Part shown: piece after piece, positions 8,765 through 17,628 of the stretch
How positions within the stretch are numbered: position 1 is the first letter of the stretch
Layout: each line of letters begins with the position of its first letter
The notes under the pieces: model-generated
What the model was told of the DNA's origin: nothing
The model's input: the letters and a program-made list of their open reading frames with translations, nothing else
The model's database searches: none
Program-made: the position numbers and the translations under genes
NCBI GenBank assembly: GCA_037138335.1
Contig: JBAXIO010000001.1
Span: 62,001 to 126,000, forward strand
Direction: 5' to 3'
From: CAIRDP01 sp037138335
GTDB lineage: Bacteria; Bacteroidota; Bacteroidia; Bacteroidales; FEN-979
Length of the DNA stretch: 64,000 nucleotides

Positions 8765-10672
8765 TCATCTCCACCGGTATTTCCCCTCGCCGTCCTTCAC
8801 TACCTTCCCGTTATCCATCAGCCAGCGCACGACAAGGATCACCTTATCTTCATGAAAGATTGATGCAGCAGCCACAAGGCTCCCTATATCGGCGCCCCCG
8901 ATTTTCAGCACCGGTTTGATCAGTTTCAGTACCCCGTCGAATTCCATTTCATTCAGCCCGAGCTTGTTCCTCTCAACGCAGACATCGCAGCGGCCGCATC
9001 GTTTTGAAGCCTTCTCCCCGAAGTATGCAAGGAGCTGCTGGCTTCGGCATTTATTGGAGGTCTCGGCATAGTGGATCATGGCTTCAAGCCTGAGTTCAGC
9101 TTCCTTCAGCCTGTCCTGGTAATACACGGGGGAGATGCGGATATCCTTGCCGTCGAGGCGGTCGTCGAGGTAAACCAGCTGGGGTTTATCCGATGCCGGG
9201 GTATAATCGATGAGTTTCAGCTTTTCCAGCCTTTTCAGGTGTTTCACCAGGTCTTCGGTGCTGATGCCCGCCCTCCGGGCCAGTTCGGCTTCGCTGAAGC
9301 CAACAAACTCGGTAAGCACACCTGTATAGGAGCGGAGAATGGTTTTTAACAAAAGGTCGTAAAATTCGTTTTCAACCTGGAAGCGGTAAAGGGTTTCCTT
9401 GTCGGCTTTCACATAGATCCTCGAAGGACGGTGAACAGCATCCGAAAGCATGATATAGCCTTCTTTTTCGAGAAATTTCAGGGAATTGTAAGCAATAACC
9501 GTCTGGAATTTATATTCAGCTGCAAAAGCTGCAAGATCCATATCAAACCTGGCATCCCTTCCACTCCCCACAGGTATCTGGAAAAAATTCCCCAGAGCCT
9601 GGTATACCGACCTGATCGTGCCGAGTTCGGGGAAAGTCCGTTCCAGGTTCTTCCGGGCAGCCAGGAGGTCGGAATTTTCATACAAAAGCACGGCATAAGC
9701 CTGTTTTTCGTCCCTTCCCGCGCGGCCCGCCTCCTGGAAGTAGGACTCAACGCATTCGGGCAGGTCCATATGCACCACCACCCTCACATTGGCTTTGTCG
9801 ATGCCCATACCGAAAGCATTGGTGGCAACCATGACGCGGACTTTCTCACTGATCCATGCATTCTGCTTCTGGTCCCTCACTTTCTGGATGAGCCCGGCAT
9901 GGTAATAATCGGCGCTGATGCTGTTCTTTTTCAGGAATTCGGCAATCAGCTTGGTCTCCCTGCGGTTCCTCACATAGATGATGCTGCTGCCTTTGACATT
10001 GTTCAGGATCTTAAGCAAACGCCCGGGTTTGTCTTCCTCCTTAAAGACTACATAAGCAAGGTTCTTCCGTTCAAAGCTTTTACGTAAAAGATGTTCACGG
10101 CGAAATTGCAGCTTCTCCTGTATATCTTTTACCACCTTGGGAGTTGCCGTCGCAGTAAGGGCTAGCAAGGGCACCCCCTGTATGAATGGCCTTATCTCTG
10201 CTATTTTTAAATATGGGGGGCGGAAGTCGTAGCCCCATTGCGAAACACAATGTGCTTCGTCGACCGCGAGCAGGTTGATCCTGGTTTTTCGCAGCAGTTC
10301 CCTTATCCGTTCGGTGGCAAGCCGCTCAGGCGAGATGTACAGGAGCTTGATCGCCCCGAACCTTGCGTTGCTCAGCACCCTTTCCTGTTCATCGGGATGC
10401 ATCCCCGAATGAACGGCTGCTGCGGCAATCCCCTTGCTTTTCAGGCTGTCGACCTGGTCTTTCATCAGTGAAATCAAAGGGGAGATCACAAGGCACATTC
10501 CGTCCATAGCCATTGCCGGGACCTGGTAACAGATCGATTTGCCTCCACCCGTAGGCAGGAGGGCGAGGGTATCCTCCCCCTTCATGACCGACTGGATGAT
10601 CTCTTCCTGCAAGGGCCTGAAGGAAGAGTACCCCCAGTATTTGGTTAGTATTTGCTGGATTGAGGGGGACAT
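8765..10672 (-). CDS. recQ: ATP-dependent DNA helicase RecQ
   Basis: 635 residues. A superfamily 2 helicase core with Walker A LLPTGGGKS (Lys45), DEAH in LLAVDEAHCVSQWGYDFRP, the TATAT motif III, and motif VI in QEAGRAGRD. A zinc-binding region follows, with cysteines in NKCRSQQLL and RCGRCDVC, then a winged-helix RQC domain. No full HRDC domain is recognised; the C-terminus is short. It unwinds 3'-5' during recombination and fork repair. It lies 10 bp downstream of citF in the same direction, which may be read-through only. Confidence 0.95.
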   Translation of the reverse strand: MSPSIQQILTKYWGYSSFRPLQEEIIQSVMKGEDTLALLPTGGGKSICYQVPAMAMDGMCLVISPLISLMKDQVDSLKSKGIAAAAVHSGMHPDEQERVLSNARFGAIKLLYISPERLATERIRELLRKTRINLLAVDEAHCVSQWGYDFRPPYLKIAEIRPFIQGVPLLALTATATPKVVKDIQEKLQFRREHLLRKSFERKNLAYVVFKEEDKPGRLLKILNNVKGSSIIYVRNRRETKLIAEFLKKNSISADYYHAGLIQKVRDQKQNAWISEKVRVMVATNAFGMGIDKANVRVVVHMDLPECVESYFQEAGRAGRDEKQAYAVLLYENSDLLAARKNLERTFPELGTIRSVYQALGNFFQIPVGSGRDARFDMDLAAFAAEYKFQTVIAYNSLKFLEKEGYIMLSDAVHRPSRIYVKADKETLYRFQVENEFYDLLLKTILRSYTGVLTEFVGFSEAELARRAGISTEDLVKHLKRLEKLKLIDYTPASDKPQLVYLDDRLDGKDIRISPVYYQDRLKEAELRLEAMIHYAETSNKCRSQQLLAYFGEKASKRCGRCDVCVERNKLGLNEMEFDGVLKLIKPVLKIGGADIGSLVAAASIFHEDKVILVVRWLMDNGKVVKDGEGKYRWR

Positions 10673-10682
10673 TATTCACGAA

Positions 10683-12245
10683 TCACTTCGCGATCTTATA
10701 AACAGAGTCTATCACCGTGCCATCCACCCACTTTACCACCGCTACGATCTCATCGGTGAATTTGGGTTTTTCGGGCTTGCCGCATATCTTTTCGGCTTCG
10801 TCTTTGAGTTCCTGTATGGTCCTGATGGGCAGGCTGGTGTTCTTCATCTTCTCGATGAGGTCGGTACGGAGGGGGTTGATCGCAATGCCCCTTTCAGTCA
10901 CGATCACATCGATGAGTTCGCCCGGACCGCAAAGAGTGGTCACTTCATCGCGGATCACCGGTATGCGGTCACGGAACAATGGTACGGGAAGGATCACGGT
11001 CTTGCCGAACAGGGTGTTCATCCAGCCGCCGATACCGTGTAAGAGGTAGCCGTCGGAATGGGTCACTACGTTTGCATTGAAGTTTACATCGACTTCGGTT
11101 GCACCGAGGATCACGATATCGACAAGTGAAGAGAAGTTCCCTTTGCCGTGGTAATTATAGCTGGTGAACGGACTGGTCCATGTATGATGCGGGTTGTCGC
11201 GCATCGACCTTACCCCGTCGAGGTCGAAAGTCTGGCCGTCGAGAATATACTCTACAAGCCCTTCCTCGAGCATTTTAACAAGGTATTTATTGCTGCCTCC
11301 ACGGGCGAACCTTGCTTTCCATTTACGTTCCCGGAGGATATCGGCAAAATAAATCCCGATCGACAGGGACGTCCCGCCGGCGCCTGCCTGGAAGGAAAAC
11401 CCGTCGTAAATGATCCCGGCTTCATCGCAGAACTGTGCGCTCCACTCGGCCAGCAGGAGCCTGTCGGGGCTCTTGGTGATCTCGGTTGTGCCGCTCACGA
11501 TCTTCTCGGCTATCCCGATCTTGTCCATCACGACTACGTAATCCACATAATTCCCGTTGATCTGCCAGGGGATGCATGGGAATTTTACCAGGTTGTCAGT
11601 CACCACGATCACATGATCGGCAAACTGTGCGTCGGCCAGTGCAAACCCAAGCGGTCCGCAGGCTGTGGGCCCGTTGACGCCGTTGCAGTTGCCGAATTCA
11701 TCAGAGGTAGGCGCAGCGATCACGGCGATATCGATATGCACTTCCCCGTCCTGTACGCTCTGGTAGCGGCCCCCGTGGGAACGGAGGATGCCCAGGCCTT
11801 TCATTTTGCCATCCGAAGTAAACCGGCCCAAAGCGCCGTTCATACTGCCTTCGATATGATCGATGGTTCCGTCTTCCAGGTATTTCGTAAGAGGTTCATG
11901 GCAGGGGAAGGAAGCTGAGGGCAGCCACATCAGTCCTTTGACACCCAGTTCATGGGCAATGTCGAAAATGGGATTGGCAACCAGGTCGCCGTTCCTGAAG
12001 TGATGATGGGTCGAAATGCACATCCCGTCCTTAAGCCCGCATTTGATCAGGGCATCTTTTAAAGATCCTACAATTTTGTTCCCGTCTTCAGGATAATCGG
12101 CGCAGGAAGCAATTTTCGTTGAAGCTTTGAATCCTGTAGGTTTGTATTTTCCGACGCCCATGTATGGCACTGCAGGTTTCCCGTTGATTATCGTAGGCAC
12201 AACCCGTCCCGCGGCATTGGTTACCAGTTTATCATATTTGCTCAT
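10683..12245 (-). CDS. citF: Citrate lyase alpha subunit (citrate CoA-transferase)
   Basis: About 520 residues, CitF type. This subunit exchanges the acetyl group on the acyl-carrier subunit for citrate. Recognisable segments are the ISTHHHFRNGD stretch, GRFTSDGKMKG, SHGGRYQSVQDGEVHIDIA, PTSDEFGNCNG and the VTERGIAINPLR end region, all typical of the CitF family. I chose the ATG at 12245 because GGAGGG lies 7 nt before it; an in-frame ATG exists 24 nt upstream. The start overlaps the end of citDE by 14 nt, so the two are translationally coupled. Confidence 0.92.
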   Translation of the reverse strand: MSKYDKLVTNAAGRVVPTIINGKPAVPYMGVGKYKPTGFKASTKIASCADYPEDGNKIVGSLKDALIKCGLKDGMCISTHHHFRNGDLVANPIFDIAHELGVKGLMWLPSASFPCHEPLTKYLEDGTIDHIEGSMNGALGRFTSDGKMKGLGILRSHGGRYQSVQDGEVHIDIAVIAAPTSDEFGNCNGVNGPTACGPLGFALADAQFADHVIVVTDNLVKFPCIPWQINGNYVDYVVVMDKIGIAEKIVSGTTEITKSPDRLLLAEWSAQFCDEAGIIYDGFSFQAGAGGTSLSIGIYFADILRERKWKARFARGGSNKYLVKMLEEGLVEYILDGQTFDLDGVRSMRDNPHHTWTSPFTSYNYHGKGNFSSLVDIVILGATEVDVNFNANVVTHSDGYLLHGIGGWMNTLFGKTVILPVPLFRDRIPVIRDEVTTLCGPGELIDVIVTERGIAINPLRTDLIEKMKNTSLPIRTIQELKDEAEKICGKPEKPKFTDEIVAVVKWVDGTVIDSVYKIAK

Positions 12246-13455
12246 AACTTTCCCTCCAGTTTTCGGCAAGTTTGTTCATTTTAACAGCAAGGTTTATAGT
12301 ATTCAGGGCCCGTTTTACAACAGGGGGGTCTATCATTTTATTTCCGAGTGCAACAACTCCCAGTCCTTTCTTTTCCGCTTCATGGAAAGCAAAGACGATT
12401 TTCTTTGCTTTATCTGTTTCTTCGGATGTGGGGGCGAAAGCTTCATGAATTACTTTTATTTGCCTGGGATGTATGCAGCCCATGCCGTCGAAGCCGAGGG
12501 CTTTGGAATTCAAAACATTCTGCCTCAGAGCTTCCATATCGCCTATGTCGGAGAACACCGAATCGATAGGCTGAATGCCGGCGGCCCTGGCTGCATTCAC
12601 GACCATGCTGCGTGCAAAAAACGATTCTTTGCCCTCCAGTGTGCGACGGGTGCCGAGGTCGGCGGTGTAATCCTCCAGGCCTATGGCCAGCGCGACTACG
12701 TTATCCGCAGACGAAGCAATAGAATAAGCATTGATGACCCCGAGAGCGCTTTCGATGATGGGCATGATCCAGACCTTGGTGACCGGTGACTGGTGACTGG
12801 TGACCAGTGACTTGATCTTTTTATTCACAGCCTGGACCTGTTCTGCATTTTCGCATTTGGGAAGCAGGATGAGGTTGACATTATGGGCAACGATATATTC
12901 CAGGTCTTCGATTCCCCGTTCGCCCTGGTTGATGCGCACCATGCGTTCGGCTCCATAGAAATCGATGGAGCGGAGGGCATTGCGCACAAGGAAGCGGGCT
13001 TCGAATTTCTTTTCAGGCGCTACCGCATCCTCCAGGTCGAGGATGATCCCGTCGGGATGGTGGATACCGGCATTGATCATAAGCGCAGGGCTGTTGCCGG
13101 GGAGGTAAAGCCTTGAAAAGCGGTTCCTGTCCCTGGTTGTGTCATACTTATTCTCCTCCAGGACCGGCATGAGGAATTCCTTATCGGTTTTGACCAGCTT
13201 TTTTATTGCAGCTTCTATGCGGGCTGCCAGCACCAGCGGAAGTGCGCCAAGGTCTTCGATTTTCAGGTTCGCATGTTTGATGACGAAGAACCCCATGATC
13301 TCAAGGGCCAGCTTACGTATTGATTCTCCAAACATTACCCCAACCTTGGATTCGAGCTGGAGGTTGATCCCACCTGCTGTTGTAAGTTCAAGTGTAACAA
13401 AGCAATCGGAGCGGATGCCTTTGCCTTTATTACCGGTAGTTACAATTTCTGCCAT
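12232..13455 (-). CDS. citDE: Fused citrate lyase acyl carrier (CitD) and beta subunit (CitE)
   Basis: 407 residues. Residues 1-95 are CitD-like: GKGIRSDCFVTLEL with the serine that carries the phosphoribosyl-dephospho-CoA group, then LQLESKVGVMFGESIR. Residues 105-400 are the CitE citryl-lyase barrel of the HpcH/HpaI family: RLYLPGNSPALM, DLEDAVAPEKK, RINQGERG, PKCENAEQV, PIIESALG, CIHPRQIKVI. In most species CitD and CitE are separate. No citC, citG or citX homologue (ligase and prosthetic-group synthesis) is present in the window. A 35-bp heptamer repeat at 12778-12812 encodes the SLVTSHQSPVTK segment between two conserved barrel elements. Its own -7 element lies 32 bp upstream. Confidence 0.9.
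   Translation of the reverse strand: MAEIVTTGNKGKGIRSDCFVTLELTTAGGINLQLESKVGVMFGESIRKLALEIMGFFVIKHANLKIEDLGALPLVLAARIEAAIKKLVKTDKEFLMPVLEENKYDTTRDRNRFSRLYLPGNSPALMINAGIHHPDGIILDLEDAVAPEKKFEARFLVRNALRSIDFYGAERMVRINQGERGIEDLEYIVAHNVNLILLPKCENAEQVQAVNKKIKSLVTSHQSPVTKVWIMPIIESALGVINAYSIASSADNVVALAIGLEDYTADLGTRRTLEGKESFFARSMVVNAARAAGIQPIDSVFSDIGDMEALRQNVLNSKALGFDGMGCIHPRQIKVIHEAFAPTSEETDKAKKIVFAFHEAEKKGLGVVALGNKMIDPPVVKRALNTINLAVKMNKLAENWRESYEQI
12778..12812 (-). repeat. Heptamer repeat (GGTGACY x5) inside citDE
   Basis: GGTGACC, GGTGACT, GGTGACT, GGTGACC, AGTGACT: five 7-bp units in a row inside the CitE part. A slip of one unit would shift the frame and truncate CitE. Confidence 0.8.
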
Positions 13456-13486
13456 AACATTCAGAATATGTTAGTGAATTAACAGT

Positions 13487-13494
13487 CAAAATTA
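13487..13494 (-). promoter_or_regulatory. -7 promoter element of the cit operon
   Basis: TAATTTTG on the minus strand, 31 bp before the citDE start codon. Confidence 0.55.
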
Positions 13495-13508
13495 CTAAAA
13501 AAAGGCAT

Positions 13509-13516
13509 TACTTTTG
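13509..13516 (+). promoter_or_regulatory. -7 promoter element of the LtaS-like operon
   Basis: TACTTTTG lies 23 bp before the ATG at 13540. It overlaps a GTG that would otherwise extend the frame by eight codons. Confidence 0.55.
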
Positions 13517-13539
13517 TGCTAAAATTGCGAAGGCCCATT

Positions 13540-15534
13540 ATGGCAAGAAAATCAGGGAAATCAGCAAGATCGGGATCCAGGGGAAGTTCAGGAAAAGGTT
13601 TCAGAAAATGGTTCCGCACATATAAAGGGAATATCCACGTAGTTTTGTTCCTCCGCCTGCTTACGGTGACGGTATTCCTTTTCCTTTCGAGGGCCGTGTT
13701 TTACGTATTCAACCTCAAGTATTTCTCAAACGTTCCTTCGTCAGAAGAGCTGATGATATTCTACCACGGTCTGAGGTTCGACCTGGCGGCCATACTGATG
13801 GTCAACCTGCCTTTTATCGCGATGTACCTGCTCCCGTTCAAATTCAGGGAGAAAAAAGGGTACCTGCTTATTGCCGACATTTATTTTTACCTGGCCAATA
13901 TTACGGCCCTGCTGGCTAATTTTGTCGATATCATTTATTTCCGCTTCACTTTAAAAAGGATCACTGCGGATATCTTTTTGTATTTACAGGTCGGAGGGGA
14001 CTTCGACAAGCTTCTTCCCCAGTTCCTGAAAGATTTCTGGTATATCCTCATCGCCTTTATCGTTTATATCTTGCTGATGGTCCTGACCGCTTCCCGTTTC
14101 AGGGTAGGCAGCACGGGCCAGAAGATAAAGGGAGGGAACTTTAGTTATTACCTGGTAAATATTTTAATGGCTCTCATATTTGCCGGATTTTCGGTAATAG
14201 GGATACGCGGCGGGCTGCAGCTGAGGCCCATCAATGTTGTGACTGCCGCCATGTATACAACGGCCAGGAATGTACCCCTGGTGCTGAACACCCCCTTCTC
14301 AATTCTCCGTACCTGGAACAATGAAAAACTTAATTCCCTGCGCTGGTATAAAACCGAAGCCGACCTTGATAAAGTGTATAACCCCGTCCACCAGGGAAAA
14401 CAGGGGAATTTCAAAAGGATGAACGTGATGATCATCATCATGGAAAGCTTTTCGCGCGAACATATCGGCCTGCTGAACCGTGACCTCGACAACGGACGTT
14501 ACCAGGGTTTCACCCCGTTCATGGATTCCCTCATCCGGCACAGTTTGTATTTCGATGCCTATGCCAACGGGAAGACCTCGATACAGGGGATCCCCGCTGT
14601 GCTTTCATCCATCCCTTCGCTGATGTACGAGAGTTTCATCCAGACTTCCTATGCCTCGGGCAAGTTCACAAGCATTGGCGGGCTCCTTAAAGCCAAGGGG
14701 TATTCCACGGCATTCTTCCACGGGGGATCTAACGGAACCATGGGGTTTGACTCCTATACCCATTACGTAGGCTTTGACAAATATTTCGGGCGTAACGAGT
14801 ATCATAATGAGGCTGATTATGACGGAAAATGGGGCATAAGGGACGAGCAGTTCTTCCAGTATGCAGCCAAAGAAATCACTGCGATGGGGCAGCCATTCTG
14901 CGCGGCCTTCTTCTCTTTATCCTCACATCATCCGTATTTTGTGCCGCCGAAGTATATCAACATGTTGCGGACGGGCAACCTGCCGATCCAGCAAAGCATC
15001 ATGTACGCCGACCTTTCCCTGGCCGGGTTTTTCCATTCCATCCAGCATTTACCCTGGTATAAGAACACCTTGTTCGTGATCACTGCCGATCATACATCCG
15101 AAGCCTATTATCCTTATTACCAGAGCAATGCAGGGCAATATGCAATTCCTTTGCTGTTTTACAGGCCTGGCGATGAGATTAAAGGCATGTCGAAAATAAC
15201 AGCCCAGCAAACCGATATCATGCCAACCGTTTTAAGTTACCTTGGTTATGAAGGGAAATACCTTGCTTTCGGCACCAACCTGATGGATACCTTAACCCCT
15301 CATTTTTCGGTTCATTACAGCAGCGGGGTATTCGGGATGATGAAAGACAACTACCTCCTCGAGTTTGACGGGTCCAGGAGCACACATTTGTTCAACCTGC
15401 CGAGGGATCCCATGCAGAGGACCAACCTGCTCAATACAGAAAAAACAGAAAAGGAAAGGCTCGTAATGTTTATGAAAGCCTTTCTCCAGCAATATAATAA
15501 CCGTCTGATCGAAAACAGGCTGATAGTGGAATGA
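13540..15534 (+). CDS. LtaS-type membrane sulfatase (phosphoglycerol transferase-like)
   Basis: 664 residues. A basic N-terminus is followed by about five membrane helices (to about residue 230) and an extracytoplasmic alkaline-phosphatase/sulfatase-fold domain. Active-site features are MIIIMESFSREHIG (metal-binding Glu), the nucleophile region NGKTSIQGIP with Thr, and VITADHTSE (metal-binding Asp/His). In lipoteichoic-acid synthases and OpgB-like enzymes this fold transfers phosphoglycerol from phosphatidylglycerol and releases diacylglycerol. The next gene, overlapping by 4 nt, is a diacylglycerol-kinase-like lipid kinase, which fits recycling of that by-product. The acceptor (periplasmic glycan or lipid headgroup) is unknown. 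Confidence 0.87.
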   Translation: MARKSGKSARSGSRGSSGKGFRKWFRTYKGNIHVVLFLRLLTVTVFLFLSRAVFYVFNLKYFSNVPSSEELMIFYHGLRFDLAAILMVNLPFIAMYLLPFKFREKKGYLLIADIYFYLANITALLANFVDIIYFRFTLKRITADIFLYLQVGGDFDKLLPQFLKDFWYILIAFIVYILLMVLTASRFRVGSTGQKIKGGNFSYYLVNILMALIFAGFSVIGIRGGLQLRPINVVTAAMYTTARNVPLVLNTPFSILRTWNNEKLNSLRWYKTEADLDKVYNPVHQGKQGNFKRMNVMIIIMESFSREHIGLLNRDLDNGRYQGFTPFMDSLIRHSLYFDAYANGKTSIQGIPAVLSSIPSLMYESFIQTSYASGKFTSIGGLLKAKGYSTAFFHGGSNGTMGFDSYTHYVGFDKYFGRNEYHNEADYDGKWGIRDEQFFQYAAKEITAMGQPFCAAFFSLSSHHPYFVPPKYINMLRTGNLPIQQSIMYADLSLAGFFHSIQHLPWYKNTLFVITADHTSEAYYPYYQSNAGQYAIPLLFYRPGDEIKGMSKITAQQTDIMPTVLSYLGYEGKYLAFGTNLMDTLTPHFSVHYSSGVFGMMKDNYLLEFDGSRSTHLFNLPRDPMQRTNLLNTEKTEKERLVMFMKAFLQQYNNRLIENRLIVE

Positions 15535-16403
15535 AAAAGATCATCTTTATTGTCAATCCCATTTCGGGGATTGGGAAACAGAAGGGGATAGAAAAGCTGA
15601 TATCAAAGCATCTCGACGCCTCGGTCTTCGATTATTCTATTCTCTATACTGAAAAACCGGGCCATGCCGCTGAATTAAGCCGTGATGCCGTCAACCGTGG
15701 GATTGATGCAGTGATTGCGGTAGGAGGGGACGGCACGGTGAATGAAACAGCCCAGGGCCTCATCGGAAGCAAAACCGCCCTCGGGATCATCCCCACAGGC
15801 TCAGGCAACGGCCTGTCGAGGCATTTAAAGATCCCAATGGACCCGGCAAAAGCCATCCGCATTCTGAATAATTATAAAATCAGCAGTATTGATACCGCCA
15901 CACTGAACGACAACCTGTTCGTAAGCGTGGCTGGTGTTGGCTTTGATGCCAGGGTGGCCAAGGAGTTTGCCAAATCGGGGAAACGGGGCTTCCGCAAATA
16001 TTTCAACATTGCCACAAGCGCATATACCCATTACAAGCCCCGCAAGTATACCATGGTTATTGACGGGGAGGAGATCACCAGAAAGGCGCTGATGATCAGT
16101 TTTGCCAATTCCAGCCAGTTCGGGAACAATACCTCGATAGACCCAAGCGCAAAAATTGATGACGGGTTTATCGATGTGTGCATCGTCAGCAAGGTGCCTT
16201 ACTGGAAAACCCTTTTCCTGGCGCCCCTGCTGTTCATGAAACGCTTTGACCGGACCTCGTATGTCGAGATCATCCAGGCGAAGGAGGTGGAACTGGTGCG
16301 GAAGAAAGGCAAGAGCGGGCATGTCGACGGGGATCCTTTCGTAGCCGGCAAGAATGTTCATTTAAAGATACAACCGCTGTCGTTAAAAGTTATTATTCCT
16401 TAA
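15531..16403 (+). CDS. Diacylglycerol/lipid kinase family protein
   Basis: 290 residues with the DAGK catalytic fold: FIVNPISGIGKQKG, the nucleotide-binding GGDGTVNE motif, GIIPTGSGNGLSRHL, GVGFDARVA, and the C-terminal HVDGDPF. It phosphorylates diacylglycerol or a related lipid using ATP at the cytoplasmic face. The ATG overlaps the stop of the LtaS-like gene (ATGA), so expression is coupled. The joint arrangement suggests that the kinase returns diacylglycerol released outside to phosphatidic acid for phospholipid synthesis. YegS-type lipid kinases are similar, so the lipid is inferred. Confidence 0.9.
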   Translation: MKKIIFIVNPISGIGKQKGIEKLISKHLDASVFDYSILYTEKPGHAAELSRDAVNRGIDAVIAVGGDGTVNETAQGLIGSKTALGIIPTGSGNGLSRHLKIPMDPAKAIRILNNYKISSIDTATLNDNLFVSVAGVGFDARVAKEFAKSGKRGFRKYFNIATSAYTHYKPRKYTMVIDGEEITRKALMISFANSSQFGNNTSIDPSAKIDDGFIDVCIVSKVPYWKTLFLAPLLFMKRFDRTSYVEIIQAKEVELVRKKGKSGHVDGDPFVAGKNVHLKIQPLSLKVIIP

Positions 16404-16413
16404 AACAGAGATT

Positions 16414-17628
16414 ATGCTGCTCACCTCAAACGTAAATGTTCAGAGTATAGGAAGCGGGTTCAAAACACTACTGCTGAATTGGGGCTTTGGAGAAACAGCT
16501 GCCGGCTTTGTAGTTGATTTTTCGTCCCTCTTCGTGGTTTTGCTCATCTCGGTGGTCATTTACCAGGTCGCAAAGTTCTTCATCAACCGGGTGTTAAAGC
16601 GGATGGTCGACAAATCGGAGAACAAATGGGACGATCACCTTTATGAACAGAAGGTGTTCACCCGTCTTACCCTGATGCTGCCGCTGATCATACTCCAGGT
16701 CTCACTGGCCCCTACGATTTCCGATTATCCCCATGCAGTGAATATTCTCAATGTGATACTGAAACTCCTGGAGGTAGGTATTTTTCTCCTTGTGGGTGTA
16801 TCCTTTCTTAATGCATTATACAAGATCTACGGGGATTATGAACTTGCCTCATCAAAGCCGATCAAGGGCTATATCCAGATAGGGAAGATCATTCTTTACA
16901 TCATCGTGGGCATTGTGGCTGTTTCGGTGCTTATAGGCCAGTCCCCCCTGACCCTATTGGCAGGGCTCGGCGCCATGAGTGCAGTATTGATGCTGATATT
17001 CAAGGACTCCCTGCTCGGGTTTGTTGCCGGCATCCAGCTTTCAAACAATAAGATGCTCCGGATCGGCGACTGGATCACCATGCCAAAGTACAATACCGAC
17101 GGCACGGTGCTGGATATTTCCCTTGTTACCGTAAAGGTCCGCAACTTCGACAATTCGGTAAGCTGTGTCCCCACTTACACCCTGATCTCCGATTCCTTCC
17201 AGAACTGGAGGAGCATGGGGGATGCCGGTGGCCGCAGGCTCAAGAGGCAGGTGAACATCGACTTGTATACCATCCGTTTTGCCGGCGATGAGCTTGTAAC
17301 GGACCTTAAGAGCAAAGGACTGTACAGGGAAGTTTCAATGGCCGAGACCGGCACTATGACCAACCTCGGGCTTTTCCGCAGGTATTTGTACAGTTTCCTT
17401 AAATCAAACCCCCTCATCAACAAGGAATCCACCCTGATGGTAAGGCACCTTCCGGCCGGGGATACCGGCCTTCCCCTGGAGATCTACGGGTTTTACAGTC
17501 CGCCCGACTGGGCAACTGCCGAAAATACAACGGCCGCCATCTTCGAGCACATTTACGCTATATTGCCTGAGTTCGGGCTGGCGGTTTACCAGAGGCCTTC
17601 GGGGATAACTTTAAAACCTGTTTTATGA
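16414..17628 (+). CDS. MscS-family mechanosensitive ion channel
   Basis: 404 residues. Membrane helices lie in the first 190 residues, including a pore-like helix in LTLLAGLGAMSAVLMLIFKD. The MscS beta domain follows (VAGIQLSNNKMLRIGDWI, GTVLDISLVTVKVRNFDN, VPTYTLISDSFQNW), then a C-terminal alpha/beta domain. The length matches YbdG-like members that have an extra insert in the beta domain. It releases solutes during osmotic downshock. It lies 10 bp after the lipid kinase and overlaps the next gene by 4 nt, so all four genes from 13540 form one operon concerned with the envelope. Confidence 0.92.
   Translation: MLLTSNVNVQSIGSGFKTLLLNWGFGETAAGFVVDFSSLFVVLLISVVIYQVAKFFINRVLKRMVDKSENKWDDHLYEQKVFTRLTLMLPLIILQVSLAPTISDYPHAVNILNVILKLLEVGIFLLVGVSFLNALYKIYGDYELASSKPIKGYIQIGKIILYIIVGIVAVSVLIGQSPLTLLAGLGAMSAVLMLIFKDSLLGFVAGIQLSNNKMLRIGDWITMPKYNTDGTVLDISLVTVKVRNFDNSVSCVPTYTLISDSFQNWRSMGDAGGRRLKRQVNIDLYTIRFAGDELVTDLKSKGLYREVSMAETGTMTNLGLFRRYLYSFLKSNPLINKESTLMVRHLPAGDTGLPLEIYGFYSPPDWATAENTTAAIFEHIYAILPEFGLAVYQRPSGITLKPVL

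Noticed and set aside
11148..11918. Open frame of 256 codons on the plus strand
   Set aside because: Exact antisense of citF with no family features; a shadow of a GC-rich gene.
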